Source of the DNA: a virus
IMG/VR virus record: IMGVR_UViG_3300045453_000053
Location: 1 to 25,691 of that record
DNA: 25,691 nt
Strand: one strand, 5' to 3'
Shown: positions 8,053-15,582 of the stretch, piece after piece
Layout: each line of letters begins with the position of its first letter
Position numbering within the stretch: position 1 is the first letter of the stretch
Position numbers and translations under genes: made by a program
Notes under the pieces: generated by a model
Told to the model about the DNA's origin: nothing
The model's database searches: none
The model's input: the letters and a program-made list of their open reading frames with translations, nothing else

Positions 8053-8415
8053 GGTGGCTTCCTTTCGATGTGTTTAAGGATCACAAACGCCCGTCATGGC
8101 GCCCGGCGGCGGCGCCCCGGCTTGTCTCGTGGCCGGAAACACGACACGCCCGTTGCGTCAGGCCGGCGGCGCCTGGGTTGAAGGTGTGACTTCAGAAACC
8201 GGACTTCGTTTTCTACGGCGGCTGTTCACGCCTCGCGCAAGGTAGTCAGCTACGGACCGGCGCGCATGTCTTCATGCGCGTTAAGGCGTCGATAGTGATG
8301 TCGGCAAAGAAAGACGCGCCGAAGCGTGCGGCTGTTCGGAAGTGGACTGTCATTCTCTGCCACTGCAGGCACAGTTTTCCGCATGCGGCTCGTTCGGGAG
8401 CCGCGCAAACTGAAA
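8053..8415. other. Non-coding leader upstream of the scaffold-capsid operon
   Basis: No convincing gene is present in about 360 bases. A perfect stem-loop, CGCGCATG (8261-8268), TCTT, CATGCGCG (8273-8280), lies inside. Transcription of the left phage operon must start here unless polymerase reads through the hairpin at 8416-8444, but I cannot identify a confident -35/-10 pair. Confidence 0.5.
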
Positions 8416-8444
8416 CCCGCCGGTGATCTCAGCCCACCGGCGGG
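8416..8444. terminator. Strong bidirectional terminator-like hairpin
   Basis: Ten-base perfect stem CCCGCCGGTG/CACCGGCGGG with a nine-base loop. On the minus strand it is followed by TTTCAGTTTG, on the plus strand by CCCTTCTTGC. On the minus strand it would separate the accessory genes from the scaffold-capsid operon. Confidence 0.65.
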
Positions 8445-8495
8445 CCCTTCTTGCAATTGAACGAGCGAATCCCCGTTACCTTCTCGAGGTGACAC

Positions 8496-8681
8496 ATGAG
8501 CTTCTTCATTGCGGCGGTGCTTGGCGCCTTCTCCGGCGTGCTCTACCTCGCCGGCCAGCGCCAGGCCTTCACCTCCGTCTGCCGCTACACCCTCGATCTC
8601 TGCCAGCACCCGAGTTGGCCGCTTTATCTTGCGGCGGCGTTTCTCGTATTCGGGATGTTGTTCCGGCTGCAGCGGATGTAG
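8496..8681 (+). CDS. Small inner-membrane protein
   Basis: 61 residues, ATG 8496 preceded by GAGGTGAC. There are two hydrophobic segments: residues 3-20 (FFIAAVLGAFSGVLYLAG) and 43-58 (LYLAAAFLVFGMLFRLQ). A short hydrophilic loop with two cysteines (SVCRYTLDLCQHPSW) lies between them. Similar two-helix proteins with a C...C.xPxW loop are, as I recall, common in Bradyrhizobium. Function unknown. It is convergent with the zinc-ribbon gene at 8719 and lies on the strand opposite to the phage genes, so it is not part of the phage operon. Confidence 0.7.
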   Translation: MSFFIAAVLGAFSGVLYLAGQRQAFTSVCRYTLDLCQHPSWPLYLAAAFLVFGMLFRLQRM

Positions 8682-8693
8682 GCGGTGCGGGCT

Positions 8694-8714
8694 GCGGTGG
8701 CCGACGGCCACCGC
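8694..8714. terminator. Bidirectional hairpin between convergent genes
   Basis: Nine-base perfect stem GCGGTGGCC/GGCCACCGC with loop GAC. It fills the gap between a plus-strand stop at 8681 and a minus-strand stop at 8719. There is no clear T-tract on either side. Confidence 0.55.
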
Positions 8715-8718
8715 GCGC

Positions 8719-8946
8719 CTACATCAGATACGTCGTGATGATCGGCCGCGATCGCTCCGGCGCAGCGCTTCGTGCGCGGTTGAGGATCTCGCGCCGCATC
8801 GCCTTGTCGATGCGTTCGAGCAGTTGACGCTCGAGCACGACGCGGCTGATGTCGAAGGTGCCGCAGCGGCGGCATTCGATGCGCCGTCCGTCGAACGCCG
8901 GCGCGCGTACAATCCTTGCGGGTGCATCGCAGATCGGACACTCCAT
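8719..8946 (-). CDS. Small zinc-ribbon protein
   Basis: 75 residues from ATG 8946, preceded by a GGGGGG purine run. It starts MECPICDAPARIVRAPAFDG and has a second pair in IECRRCGTFDISRVV, giving two CxxC knuckles that should bind one zinc ion. The rest is a basic helix (LLERIDKAMRREILNRARS). No membrane or signal segment is visible. Many Bradyrhizobium genomes carry short proteins of this build with no known role. It could bind nucleic acid or another protein. It follows the membrane protein gene at 8987-9436 on the same strand by 40 bases. Confidence 0.75.
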   Translation of the reverse strand: MECPICDAPARIVRAPAFDGRRIECRRCGTFDISRVVLERQLLERIDKAMRREILNRARSAAPERSRPIITTYLM

Positions 8947-8986
8947 GATTCCCCCCGGGTGTCGCCAGCCCCGGGGCCGCCGTACG

Positions 8987-9436
8987 TCAAAAGCTTTGCC
9001 GCTTCGTTAGCACGATGGAAGAAAGAGCATGCTGACGCGCAACTTTCGGTAATGGCGGTGATGTGCTACCGCCCGCCGCCGCAGTCTGGGAGACATGGGT
9101 GACGGCCGGCACCTGCTCGACCCTCGCGCGCTGCGTCCTCCCCGCCCGCTTCCACGCCAGCATCACCAGCGCGCCGAGGAAGGCCGACGCGATGAATGCG
9201 GCGGACGGCTTGATCGAGAGCTTCCAGCTCCCGCTCTCCGTGACCTGCCACGTCATCGCGTCCTGCGCCAGCGCAGGAAGCCCGATCACCGCACCCAGCC
9301 ACTTCAGCGGAAAGACCATGAGCGCGATCAGCAGCACGAGCACGCCTAGATCGCGCCAGCCGCGCACGGCGATGCTTGCGACGATGAACGCCGCGATGCC
9401 GAAGATCGAGACCCAGTCTGGCAGCCACTCGCTCAT
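8987..9436 (-). CDS. Hypothetical membrane protein
   Basis: 149 residues, taken from ATG 9436 (MSEWLPDWVSIFGIAAFIVA). Hydrophobic segments lie at about residues 8-24, 29-50 (LGVLVLLIALMVFPLKWLGA) and 80-96 (SAAFIASAFLGALVMLAW). The tail is polar and basic, rich in R, T and S. It could be a small three-helix protein of unknown job. A holin would be one idea in a phage setting, but nothing beside it looks like an endolysin, so I do not call it that. An earlier in-frame start is possible because no strong ribosome site decides it. Confidence 0.55.
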   Translation of the reverse strand: MSEWLPDWVSIFGIAAFIVASIAVRGWRDLGVLVLLIALMVFPLKWLGAVIGLPALAQDAMTWQVTESGSWKLSIKPSAAFIASAFLGALVMLAWKRAGRTQRARVEQVPAVTHVSQTAAAGGSTSPPLPKVARQHALSSIVLTKRQSF

Positions 9437-9610
9437 GCGTCTTCGTCGCTGCGCATCCGCATCGGATTCGACCCGTCCCGGGTCCCGAGTTTCGTCCCGT
9501 CGCGGCGTCACGGTCTGCACAGGGCAGCCCCGATCCCGCCGCGCGATCGCGGCAGGCAATCGTGCGGCGCCTGTGCTATGACCGCCGTTCGAGACAGCAA
9601 GGACCGATCC

Positions 9611-9940
9611 ATGACAATCAAAATCAAAACCGCGCTCTGCATCGGCTGTGCGACGCTTGCCTTTTCCGCCGGCGCCGCCTTCGCCCTGCCCGCCGAGGCC
9701 GCCACCGCCCGGCGCGAGGCCAACGGCGCGATCCGCTATTACGACGACAACGGCTTCGACCGCGGCTATGCGTGGTGTCTCAAGCGCGGCGGACGCTGGT
9801 TCGGCGGCTGGTCGGACTGCAGCTTCTTCTCCTATGCCCAGTGCCGCGCCGCGATCATCGGCCCGCCCGGCGGCGACTGCGAGCCGAACCCGTGGGCGTA
9901 TGCCGTGCAGGAGCCGCCGGCCCGGCGCGCGCGGCGGTGA
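9611..9940 (+). CDS. Secreted DUF3551-like protein
   Basis: 109 residues from ATG 9611. The N-terminus is a signal peptide (MTIKIKTALCIGCATLAFSA, GAAFALPAEA), with cleavage likely after the Ala-rich region near residue 30. The mature part has four cysteines in the pattern YAWCLKRGG...DCSFFSYAQCRAAIIG...DCEPNPWAY. This matches my memory of DUF3551, a small secreted family that is expanded in Bradyrhizobium and has no known function. The cysteines probably form two disulfides in the periplasm. Base composition matches the chromosome. Its presence supports the view that this stretch is host-type DNA inside the phage region. Confidence 0.8.
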   Translation: MTIKIKTALCIGCATLAFSAGAAFALPAEAATARREANGAIRYYDDNGFDRGYAWCLKRGGRWFGGWSDCSFFSYAQCRAAIIGPPGGDCEPNPWAYAVQEPPARRARR

Positions 9941-10380
9941 TAAGCGCACGCGCGGCACGCCGGGGGCGCCGGCTCCCGGCCCTTCAGGCGCGCCGCCGCG
10001 GGCTCGCCTCCGGCCGGAGACGTATGCCGTGCCGCAGCCCTTCGAGCGGATCGACCGGTGACACCTGGCTGTTGCGAACAATGGGGGGTCGCGCCGGTGG
10101 CCCCGGACACCGCTCTTTGGGGGGCGTTGGGTAAAGGGCGAGCCGGGGCCGTGCCCTTGTTGGGGGTCAAGGGCATGAATCAATATGCGCCGATTGCCAA
10201 ATGTTCCTGCGCCGCCGTGTTTTGACGCATGCAGCCGCCGCGAGCAATTTGAGGCAAATTCGCTCCCTTCAGAAAAGCCGTGCACGTTGCTGCGCGCTTG
10301 CGCTATGCTTCCTCTTCCCATTGAGCTCCTCCTCGGGAGCGGCATGTTGCAACACTGCGGGGACGAACCGGAGCAGTGCC
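9941..10380. other. Intergenic region without a gene
   Basis: About 440 bases with no convincing coding frame. A hairpin at 10152-10175 has arms TGCCCTTG and CAAGGGCA around an eight-base loop. A GCCGGG/CCCGGC pair just after the DUF3551 stop (near 9960-9982) may end that transcript. The strand-symmetric GC-rich remainder gives no further clue. Confidence 0.45.
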
Positions 10381-10566
10381 ATGCAGGACCTCCAGGCAAA
10401 GCGCGAGAAATTTCTGACTGACGCGACCGATTGCGATCTGATTGCCACGCTGGCGACCGATCCGGCCAAGCGCGAGACCTTCCGCCGGCTGGCCGAGCGC
10501 CTTCGCAAGATGGTGCAGGATATGGACGAGGTCATCGCCGCCACGGACAGCAAGCACGCCGCGTAA
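10381..10566 (+). CDS. Small conserved helical protein
   Basis: 61 residues, ATG 10381 with GGAG eight to eleven bases upstream. The sequence is MQDLQAKREKFLTDATDCDL followed by IATLATDPAKRETFRRLAER and LRKMVQDMDEVIAATDSKHA, i.e. two or three amphipathic helices. Short proteins with the DCDLIA.LATDP.KR..FRRLA pattern are, as I recall, repeated many times in Bradyrhizobium genomes. Function unknown. It converges with the zinc-ribbon gene at 10689-10877, and a GC hairpin lies in the gap. An upstream in-frame extension exists but is basic, cysteine-rich and unlike a real N-terminus. Confidence 0.7.
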   Translation: MQDLQAKREKFLTDATDCDLIATLATDPAKRETFRRLAERLRKMVQDMDEVIAATDSKHAA

Positions 10567-10577
10567 GGGACGATTGT

Positions 10578-10601
10578 CCGGCCGGGAGCGGCGACGGCCG
10601 G
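10578..10601. terminator. Hairpin between convergent genes
   Basis: Seven-base perfect stem CCGGCCG/CGGCCGG with a ten-base loop, starting 12 bases after a plus-strand stop. It lacks a T-tract, so it is a possible, not certain, terminator. Confidence 0.4.
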
Positions 10602-10688
10602 GCCTCGAACGAGATCGCACGGGCTCTTCGCCTGTGCCGACGTCAAAGCCATTGCTGCAAGCGCCTCCCCGCCCCATCGCGCCCTGAT

Positions 10689-10877
10689 CTATCCCGCGAC
10701 GGCCTCCACCTCCGAGCGCGGCGCGCTCTTTCGGAAGACCGAAGTCCGCCGGCAGCGCGGACAGGTAAACGAGATCTCCGAGCCGAAGGGCCGTGGTCCC
10801 TGATACGCCATCGGCCAGAAGCCGCAGTGCTCGCAGGTGAACAGCAAGGCCCTGGGGTCGTCTTTGTTGTCGTTCAT
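10689..10877 (-). CDS. Small zinc-ribbon protein
   Basis: 62 residues. ATG 10877 is chosen because AAGGACG lies upstream and the protein then starts MNDNKDDPRALLFTCEHCGF. A second knuckle, FTCPRCRRTSVFRKS, completes a CxxC...CxxC zinc site with about 27 residues between the pairs. The middle (WPMAYQGPRPFGSEISF) is well conserved in my memory of Bradyrhizobium paralogues. It is probably a cytoplasmic zinc-binding protein of unknown function. It is the third short C2C2 protein in the window besides those at 8719 and 24301, although sequence outside the cysteines differs. Confidence 0.72.
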   Translation of the reverse strand: MNDNKDDPRALLFTCEHCGFWPMAYQGPRPFGSEISFTCPRCRRTSVFRKSAPRSEVEAVAG

Positions 10878-11404
10878 GGCGGACGTCCTTAACTCAACTT
10901 CGGGAGCCAACTCCCTGCGCGCCCTGAAGTTTCGTGTGTGCCGGCGGAAGGCCGGGGAGCCTCGCCGCCCCGCAGGCGGACGGTCGCGCCGGGCCCCTTA
11001 AGGGTCCCTGCGCGAGCAAGGGACAAGACAAGACAAATGCGAACGGACGCCGCCGGCGTGCTTGCGCAGAAGCCGGACGCGGGGGACCATCGTGGCTGGC
11101 ACAGACTGCATGACACGGCGGCAGCGGCCGCGGCACCTGCACGGCACAGGCGCCGGGCATCACGCCCTTGTCGACGGGCCATGCTCCCGGCCGGAGGCGC
11201 CTCGGCGTCAGTCCACCCTCCACGACCGCCGCCGGCGCCGACATCGCCACATCGCGCGAGCGCGCCGGCGCCGGTGCGCAGGCCGGAGTTGCTGTCGCGC
11301 CGGCGCGCTCAGCACGGCCCGGTTGCAGGAAGGAACCAAACGCGGCCGGCAGTGTTAGTTCTTTCGGTCCGATCGGACCGACTCATTGCTGGGGGCATTC
11401 AAAC
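10878..11404. other. Divergent intergenic region with a long inverted repeat
   Basis: About 530 bases between divergent small genes without a convincing gene. A perfect 14-base inverted repeat, GAGCGCGCCGGCGC (11258-11271) and GCGCCGGCGCGCTC (11297-11310), encloses 25 bases. The region should hold promoters for both flanking genes, but I cannot point to a confident -35/-10 pair. Confidence 0.45.
11365..11380. promoter_or_regulatory. 16-bp perfect palindrome, possible operator
   Basis: CGGTCCGATCGGACCG is its own reverse complement and lies 25 bases before the GTG start at 11405. Its position fits an operator or dimeric regulator site for the small gene. Confidence 0.4.
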
Positions 11405-11611
11405 GTGGAGCGAACAGAATTCAGCGTGGGCGATCGCGTCCGGCTGAGCGATCTCGGCCGCAAGAATTCAAGAACGCCCGATCGGCGCGGCAGCGTGATC
11501 GCTATTTCCAGGACGGGAAGCTCGTACAGGGTCCGCTGGGCCGATCGCAAAGGCGCCGACCTCGTGCACTGGAGCTTTCTCGAGCCGGATCAGAAGTCTG
11601 TCGGGGGCTAA
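11405..11611 (+). CDS. Small SH3/KOW-like conserved protein
   Basis: 68 residues, taken from GTG 11405 because the conserved part starts at once: MERTEFSVGDRVRLSDLGRK. A strand-turn pattern follows (GSVIAISRTGSSYRVRWADR) and it ends VHWSFLEPDQKSVGG. The VGDRVRLS...G.V......YRVRW....LHxSFLEP layout is a small beta barrel of SH3/KOW type. Similar proteins are, as I recall, common in Bradyrhizobium, with no proven role. It converges with the large repeat protein that ends at 11752. A palindrome at 11365-11380 may control it. An in-frame upstream extension is low-complexity and unlikely to be translated. Confidence 0.68.
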   Translation: MERTEFSVGDRVRLSDLGRKNSRTPDRRGSVIAISRTGSSYRVRWADRKGADLVHWSFLEPDQKSVGG

Positions 11612-11751
11612 TCGCGCCTCAACCACTCTCGAAACGACCGCGAGCAAAAATCCGCCGGGGCCGTGCGTACACGAGCTCCGTGCGCATGCAGCAGGCTTCA
11701 GGCCCGCAGCCGGGGGAGGGCAAACGGCCCCAATCCACTTTCCCGCGAAAT

Positions 11752-13803
11752 TCAGTCCTCCACCTTCGGGCAAAACCGATTATAGCGCGCGAGAATATCC
11801 TCCGCGATCAGCCCCGGCGGCGCGCAGTCCACGAAGTCGCGCTCTCTACCGGTGTCGCGGACGTCGAAGAACATCTCGAGCGACATGATCTGTTCAAGAA
11901 CCTGTCCCAATTCCTCGCCGCGATTCAACCTGACGAGGATTCGCGCCTTCTCTCCGAGCGCCTGTCGTCGGTAGAACCTGGTGCGGAAGGCCCGCTCCAG
12001 CGCGACATTGATGACCTCCAGCGCCTTCTCCGGATCGCGGCGGTCGCGGTAGATCATCGCCTTGGCGATCGCAGACCTCACATGGTCCGGGTCCCGCTTG
12101 ATCACCATGTCGAACCACGACAAGGCCTCGTCGTATTGCTCCGCATTGGTCAGGAACAGTCCGAGGATGTGGGCCAGGGTGGGTTGGTCCTCGGCGCTCG
12201 CGCGCTGCAGCCGCCACCGCACGCGTGCGACTATGTCCTCGATGCGCATCCTGGATCGCATCTGATCGGCCCATCGATGGAGCTCCAGCACGCGATCATG
12301 CTTTGGAAAAAACTTGTTGTAACGGGCAACGATGTCCTCGCGGATTGCCCCCGATGGCGCCTGATCAACGAAGTCGCGTTCCTTGCCTATGTCGGGAATG
12401 TCGCGATACATATCTAACGCCATGATCTCTTCGAGAACCTGACCGAGCTCCTCGCCACAGTCGATCCCATCGCGACCGCAGAGCTCAAGCAGCATCCGGG
12501 CCTTGTCTCCAAGCACCTCGCGTCGGAAGAGTTTCGTGCGATGAGCGCACTCCAGCGCAAGATCGATCCATGTCAGAGCTTCTTTGGGATTTTCCCTGTC
12601 CCAGTGAATGAATGACGCCTTCGAGATCAAAGGCCGGACGCGACCTGGCTCCCGCTCGATCTGCTGATCGATCAATTGCAAGACTTCGTCGTGCCGATAC
12701 GCCTCTTTCAAGAGAAAGTAGAGCTGATCCTCCAGGTCGAACTGTTCTTCAGCATCTGCATTCTGCAGTCGCGCCTTCACATGATCGATCACCTCGTCGA
12801 TCGACATTCCCTCGCGCAGCTGACGCACCCACTTATGGATCTTCCACCAGCGATCGGCCTCTCCGAGGGCGCCCTCGTCATCCGGCGATACAATGCGCTT
12901 CTTCTTTGGAAGAGGGTCGCGCCAGTGTTCCTCGTCGACCGGACTCCATTTGGGCGGCTCGCCCCATGCCAAATCGTCGACCGGCTTGGGACAAAACTCG
13001 TCGTAGCGGGCGACGATGTCATCCGAAATCAGTCCCGATGGGGCGTCGTCGACGAAGTCGCGCTGTCTCAAGACATCGGGGATTCCAGGCGCAATCTTCA
13101 GCGCCATGATCTGCTCGAGAACCTGTTCCAGCTCCTTGCCGCGACCAAGACGCAGCAGCATCCGCGCTTTCTCACCCAGCACTTCGCGACGGAAAAACTT
13201 CGTGCGGAAGGCCCGCTTCAGGGCAAAATCGATTGCCTCGAGCGCCTTGTCCGGCTCGTTGAGACGATAGAAATAAAGGCTCGCCTTCGCGATTGGAAAT
13301 TTCACATTGTCAGGGATCTGCGCGATCATTTTGTCGATCAGCTGCAACGCCTCGTCATACCGTCCCGCCTCCGTGAGGAGCATGTTGAGATTGAGCGCCA
13401 GGGTGAGCCGATCCTCCCCATCGGCCTCTTGCAATTCCGACTGCACGCGGCCGATGGCCTCTTCGGCGGAAATCTCGTTCCGCAGCTGGGTCAGCCGCAG
13501 CTCACCGAGCCAGTGATCGACCTCGCGGATGCGAAGCATCTCGTCGGGTAATGGCCCTCGGTCCGCTGAGAACAGCCGCACCTCGCTCCGTCGCCAGTTC
13601 GAGAGGTCGCCGAACGACTCAATGACGCCAGAATCCACCAGTTGCACGAGCCGATCGAAGATCTCGCGGTCAGATATTGCGAGCTTTCGATCTTCGCATT
13701 CATGCAACACCTTCCCAATGACGGCGACGGTCTTTCGCGAATGCTCCTGCGAGCATATGGAGAGAATCAGGCGGTCAAGTTCATCTGGTGAAACAGACGT
13801 CAA
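11752..13803 (-). CDS. DUF3658-like domain fused to three TPR-like modules
   Basis: The chosen start is TTG 13803, with AGGGGAG about eight bases upstream, where the first domain begins; the frame stays open to TTG 13908. This gives 683 residues. Residues 1-80 (DELDRLILSICSQEHSRKTV, FDRLVQLVDSGVIES, GDLSNWRRSEVRL) resemble the winged-helix-like DUF3658. Three modules of about 175 residues follow at roughly 94-273, 318-501 and 508-680. Each has TPR-like helices (YDEALQLIDKMI, PDKALEAIDFALKRAFRTKF, RREVLGEKARMLLRL) and ends with RDFVDxAPSGLIxxDIVARY then N.FCPK. No signal peptide or membrane segment. It is the partner gene downstream of the GLNDLP protein of cassette B. A regulatory, adaptor or immunity-like role is inference only. 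Confidence 0.75.
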   Translation of the reverse strand: MTSVSPDELDRLILSICSQEHSRKTVAVIGKVLHECEDRKLAISDREIFDRLVQLVDSGVIESFGDLSNWRRSEVRLFSADRGPLPDEMLRIREVDHWLGELRLTQLRNEISAEEAIGRVQSELQEADGEDRLTLALNLNMLLTEAGRYDEALQLIDKMIAQIPDNVKFPIAKASLYFYRLNEPDKALEAIDFALKRAFRTKFFRREVLGEKARMLLRLGRGKELEQVLEQIMALKIAPGIPDVLRQRDFVDDAPSGLISDDIVARYDEFCPKPVDDLAWGEPPKWSPVDEEHWRDPLPKKKRIVSPDDEGALGEADRWWKIHKWVRQLREGMSIDEVIDHVKARLQNADAEEQFDLEDQLYFLLKEAYRHDEVLQLIDQQIEREPGRVRPLISKASFIHWDRENPKEALTWIDLALECAHRTKLFRREVLGDKARMLLELCGRDGIDCGEELGQVLEEIMALDMYRDIPDIGKERDFVDQAPSGAIREDIVARYNKFFPKHDRVLELHRWADQMRSRMRIEDIVARVRWRLQRASAEDQPTLAHILGLFLTNAEQYDEALSWFDMVIKRDPDHVRSAIAKAMIYRDRRDPEKALEVINVALERAFRTRFYRRQALGEKARILVRLNRGEELGQVLEQIMSLEMFFDVRDTGRERDFVDCAPPGLIAEDILARYNRFCPKVED

Positions 13804-13992
13804 GGCTGGCTCCCCTCGTCGCGTTCGGACTTCCACCACGGCCCGGCGAGAGCCCCAGCGGAACAAAATAAGAACAAAACTCAAGCGTGCAGTCAAGGCC
13901 CGCGGCAATTTCAGCGATCTGCTTGTCCATAATACAGCAGGAGCCCAAATGGCGAGACTTTAGTCCTTCCAAGCGATGGTCGTTGCTGAATC

Positions 13993-14655
13993 TTATTCGG
14001 GGACTAAAGGGACATCATCAGGATCGACATCAAAAGGCCCACGGCGGCGCGGTTTCCTTTTAGGCGAACTACCGGCTTTCTTAGGGTCTCCACCCTTGGT
14101 TAGATCTCCGCCCTTCTTGGAGTTTCCGTCGCCAGATGGATATCCGTCTTCCTTTTTGTTGCCGCCGCAATGCTGGGCTACATACCCTTTGGCACAGTCT
14201 TCAACGTTTTTGTAACCACCAGTCAGTCCTTTGTTCGGGAAAGGCTTGGCGAGCTCCTTGGCGCAGAAATCGCGGGCGCCCGCCCACTGCTGCTCACATT
14301 CCGGCGTGTCGCTATCTGCACCACTACCGGAGCCAGTCATCAGGCTCGGAAGAGTTTTGGCTATCGCCCCCAGCACTGGTCCCCACGTCTTCCACAGCTC
14401 TGGCATGGGAATCTCGGTCACCGGCCCTCCTCCTGGCGCCAGTCCTCGACCTTGGCCGGAATAGAAGCCCGGTGGCGCCACCTGACGCCCGAGCGACCTG
14501 AATTGCACCGGAATGACTTGTGTCCCAGCGGCTCGCTGCATCCTGATCGATGTGAAGCCATTGGGCGAAAACAAAATGTTGGGATCGTCGGGTGGCTCGA
14601 GCGGCAGATCATTCAAGCCGTACTGAAATAATCTCTGGGTGAAATCGTCCGGCAT
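13993..14655 (-). CDS. Cassette B leader protein: GLNDLP N-domain with Cys-containing C-domain
   Basis: 220 residues. ATG 14655 is preferred over ATG 14661 because GGAGG then has six-base spacing. Residues 1-70 (MPDDFTQRLFQYGLNDLPLE, PNGFTSIRMQ, APPGFYSGQGRG) are shared with the broken gene at 16022-16423. The middle is short and hydrophobic (WGPVLGAIAKTLPSLM). A compact domain with four cysteines (120, 131, 154, 163) follows: CEQQWAGARDFCAKEL, TGGYKNVEDCAKGYVAQHCG. The tail is low-complexity, Lys/Gly-rich then basic (SPKRKPRRRGPFDVDPDD). A shared leader with a different C-terminus recalls polymorphic effectors, but I know no proven function. No signal peptide is visible. Confidence 0.72.
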   Translation of the reverse strand: MPDDFTQRLFQYGLNDLPLEPPDDPNILFSPNGFTSIRMQRAAGTQVIPVQFRSLGRQVAPPGFYSGQGRGLAPGGGPVTEIPMPELWKTWGPVLGAIAKTLPSLMTGSGSGADSDTPECEQQWAGARDFCAKELAKPFPNKGLTGGYKNVEDCAKGYVAQHCGGNKKEDGYPSGDGNSKKGGDLTKGGDPKKAGSSPKRKPRRRGPFDVDPDDVPLVPE

Positions 14656-14724
14656 AGTCATCCTCCAGTAAGAAGCGGCCGAATGCGGCTTCGCGCGGGG
14701 TTGGGTGGTTTGAAGAAAGTTGAT

Positions 14725-14740
14725 CGCCTCGTTCGAGGCG
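14725..14740. promoter_or_regulatory. Inverted repeat upstream of cassette B
   Basis: CGCCTCG, TT, CGAGGCG. It occupies the same place relative to the conserved AGTGTTCCTGCTCG linker as the GTCTCGCGAGAC palindrome at 16480-16491 does in cassette A. The differing bases are paired in both, which points to selection for symmetry or base-pairing. Confidence 0.55.
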
Positions 14741-14819
14741 GCCGATGTGATGTGCGATCAGGCACAGTTCGAGCAGGAACACTCGCTGCGCCCCTGACTT
14801 GGTGACTTGGCGTCGCTTG

Positions 14820-15265
14820 GCTTCGCTTGGTTCAGCTGAAACGCGTGATGCACGCTGACGTCTCCAGCAAAGGTGACGCATGCGTGGCGTGGCCTCGCTC
14901 GATGCCAGGCCCTGCCCGGATTTCGCTGCCTTCACATTCTCGACAGCCTGCGCTCTCCGCTGTGAACATCTGCTTGTCCTTCAGGTTCGGCATCGCGCGG
15001 ACGATGGCGCGGAAAGGAATTTGCCCCTGCCGCGTCGAACTTCTTCAAAATTGCTCGATCTGCGGGTGAATGAATCCGGCGCCTCGTCGAGGATGATGTC
15101 GGAGTCGAGTCAGGCCGGCGGGCCCATCCGGCGGGCCCCTGGAGCCGGCGATGGCCGCCTGAGCCCTCGCGAGAAAGACGCGCGTGTATCTGCGACTGCG
15201 CCATCGCGTGGGGCCGGTACCACCTCGCGCTCGGGATTCGTGCGCAACGGCCAGCGGTATCCCGC
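14820..15265 (-). pseudogene. Degenerate copy of the portal gene 3' end (remnant 2)
   Basis: On the minus strand this region follows the 3' third of the portal gene at 16587-17150. It contains near-identical runs such as ACATCTGCTTGTCCTTCAGG (plus strand, 14966-14985 and 16829-16848), then GGTTCGGCATCGCGCGGACG, and the equivalents of GACGAGGCGCCGGATTC and CAGATCGAGCAATT. The reading frame is broken by small indels: pieces such as LKKFDAAG (portal LKKYDAAG) appear in one frame and SFPRHRPRDAEPEG in another. The linker beyond its 3' side, with AGTGTTCCTGCTCG, also matches the linker after the intact portal. The boundaries are approximate. Confidence 0.75.
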
Positions 15266-15433
15266 CCTGCACACCGCAAGTGCCAACCAGATCTTACTTG
15301 GCCGCCCGCCGCGATTTCCCATGAGCCATCAGGCAGTGGCCGTTCGGTACGCAAAACGGTCCCTCTTCGCCGCTATTGGAACATTCGGACGCGTAAGCTC
15401 GTTGGCTTTTGCCCACGGGAGGGAAATCCACGG

Positions 15434-15538
15434 CGCCCGCAACTGCCCGATCTGCTGAGTGAGCAAATCCGGCGCTCTTTCAACGATAATGTCGCAATCG
15501 AGCCAGGCGAGCGATCCAAGACGCCGGCGATCATTCAA
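15434..15538 (-). pseudogene. Short remnant of the portal gene 3' region (remnant 1)
   Basis: Translation on the minus strand gives LAWLDCDIIVERAPDLLTQQ then IGQLRA, which aligns with VAELDCDIVIDEAPDSLTPQ then IEQFQA of the portal protein. The match covers about 30 residues in frame and then stops. The divergence is greater than a recent duplication would show. It sits right after the 143-residue gene of cassette A and in front of remnant 2, so two portal ends lie back to back with nothing recognisable between them. Confidence 0.7.
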
Positions 15539-15582
15539 TCAGAAATTTGGATTCCGATCGGACGTCGATCGCTGCCATCCTG

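Noticed and set aside
8987-9436. Holin call for the three-helix membrane protein
   Set aside because: No endolysin or spanin gene is adjacent and the gene lies among chromosomal-type genes, so hydrophobic segments alone are not enough.
10567-10688. Possible tRNA or att fragment, from a T-arm-like CACGGGC/GCCTGTG pair
   Set aside because: The loop does not match TTCRANY and no acceptor, D or anticodon arm can be formed around it.
14932-15354. 140-codon minus-strand protein gene between the cassettes
   Set aside because: The frame crosses a decayed portal copy in the wrong phase (Arg/Ser-rich), with portal words in other frames.
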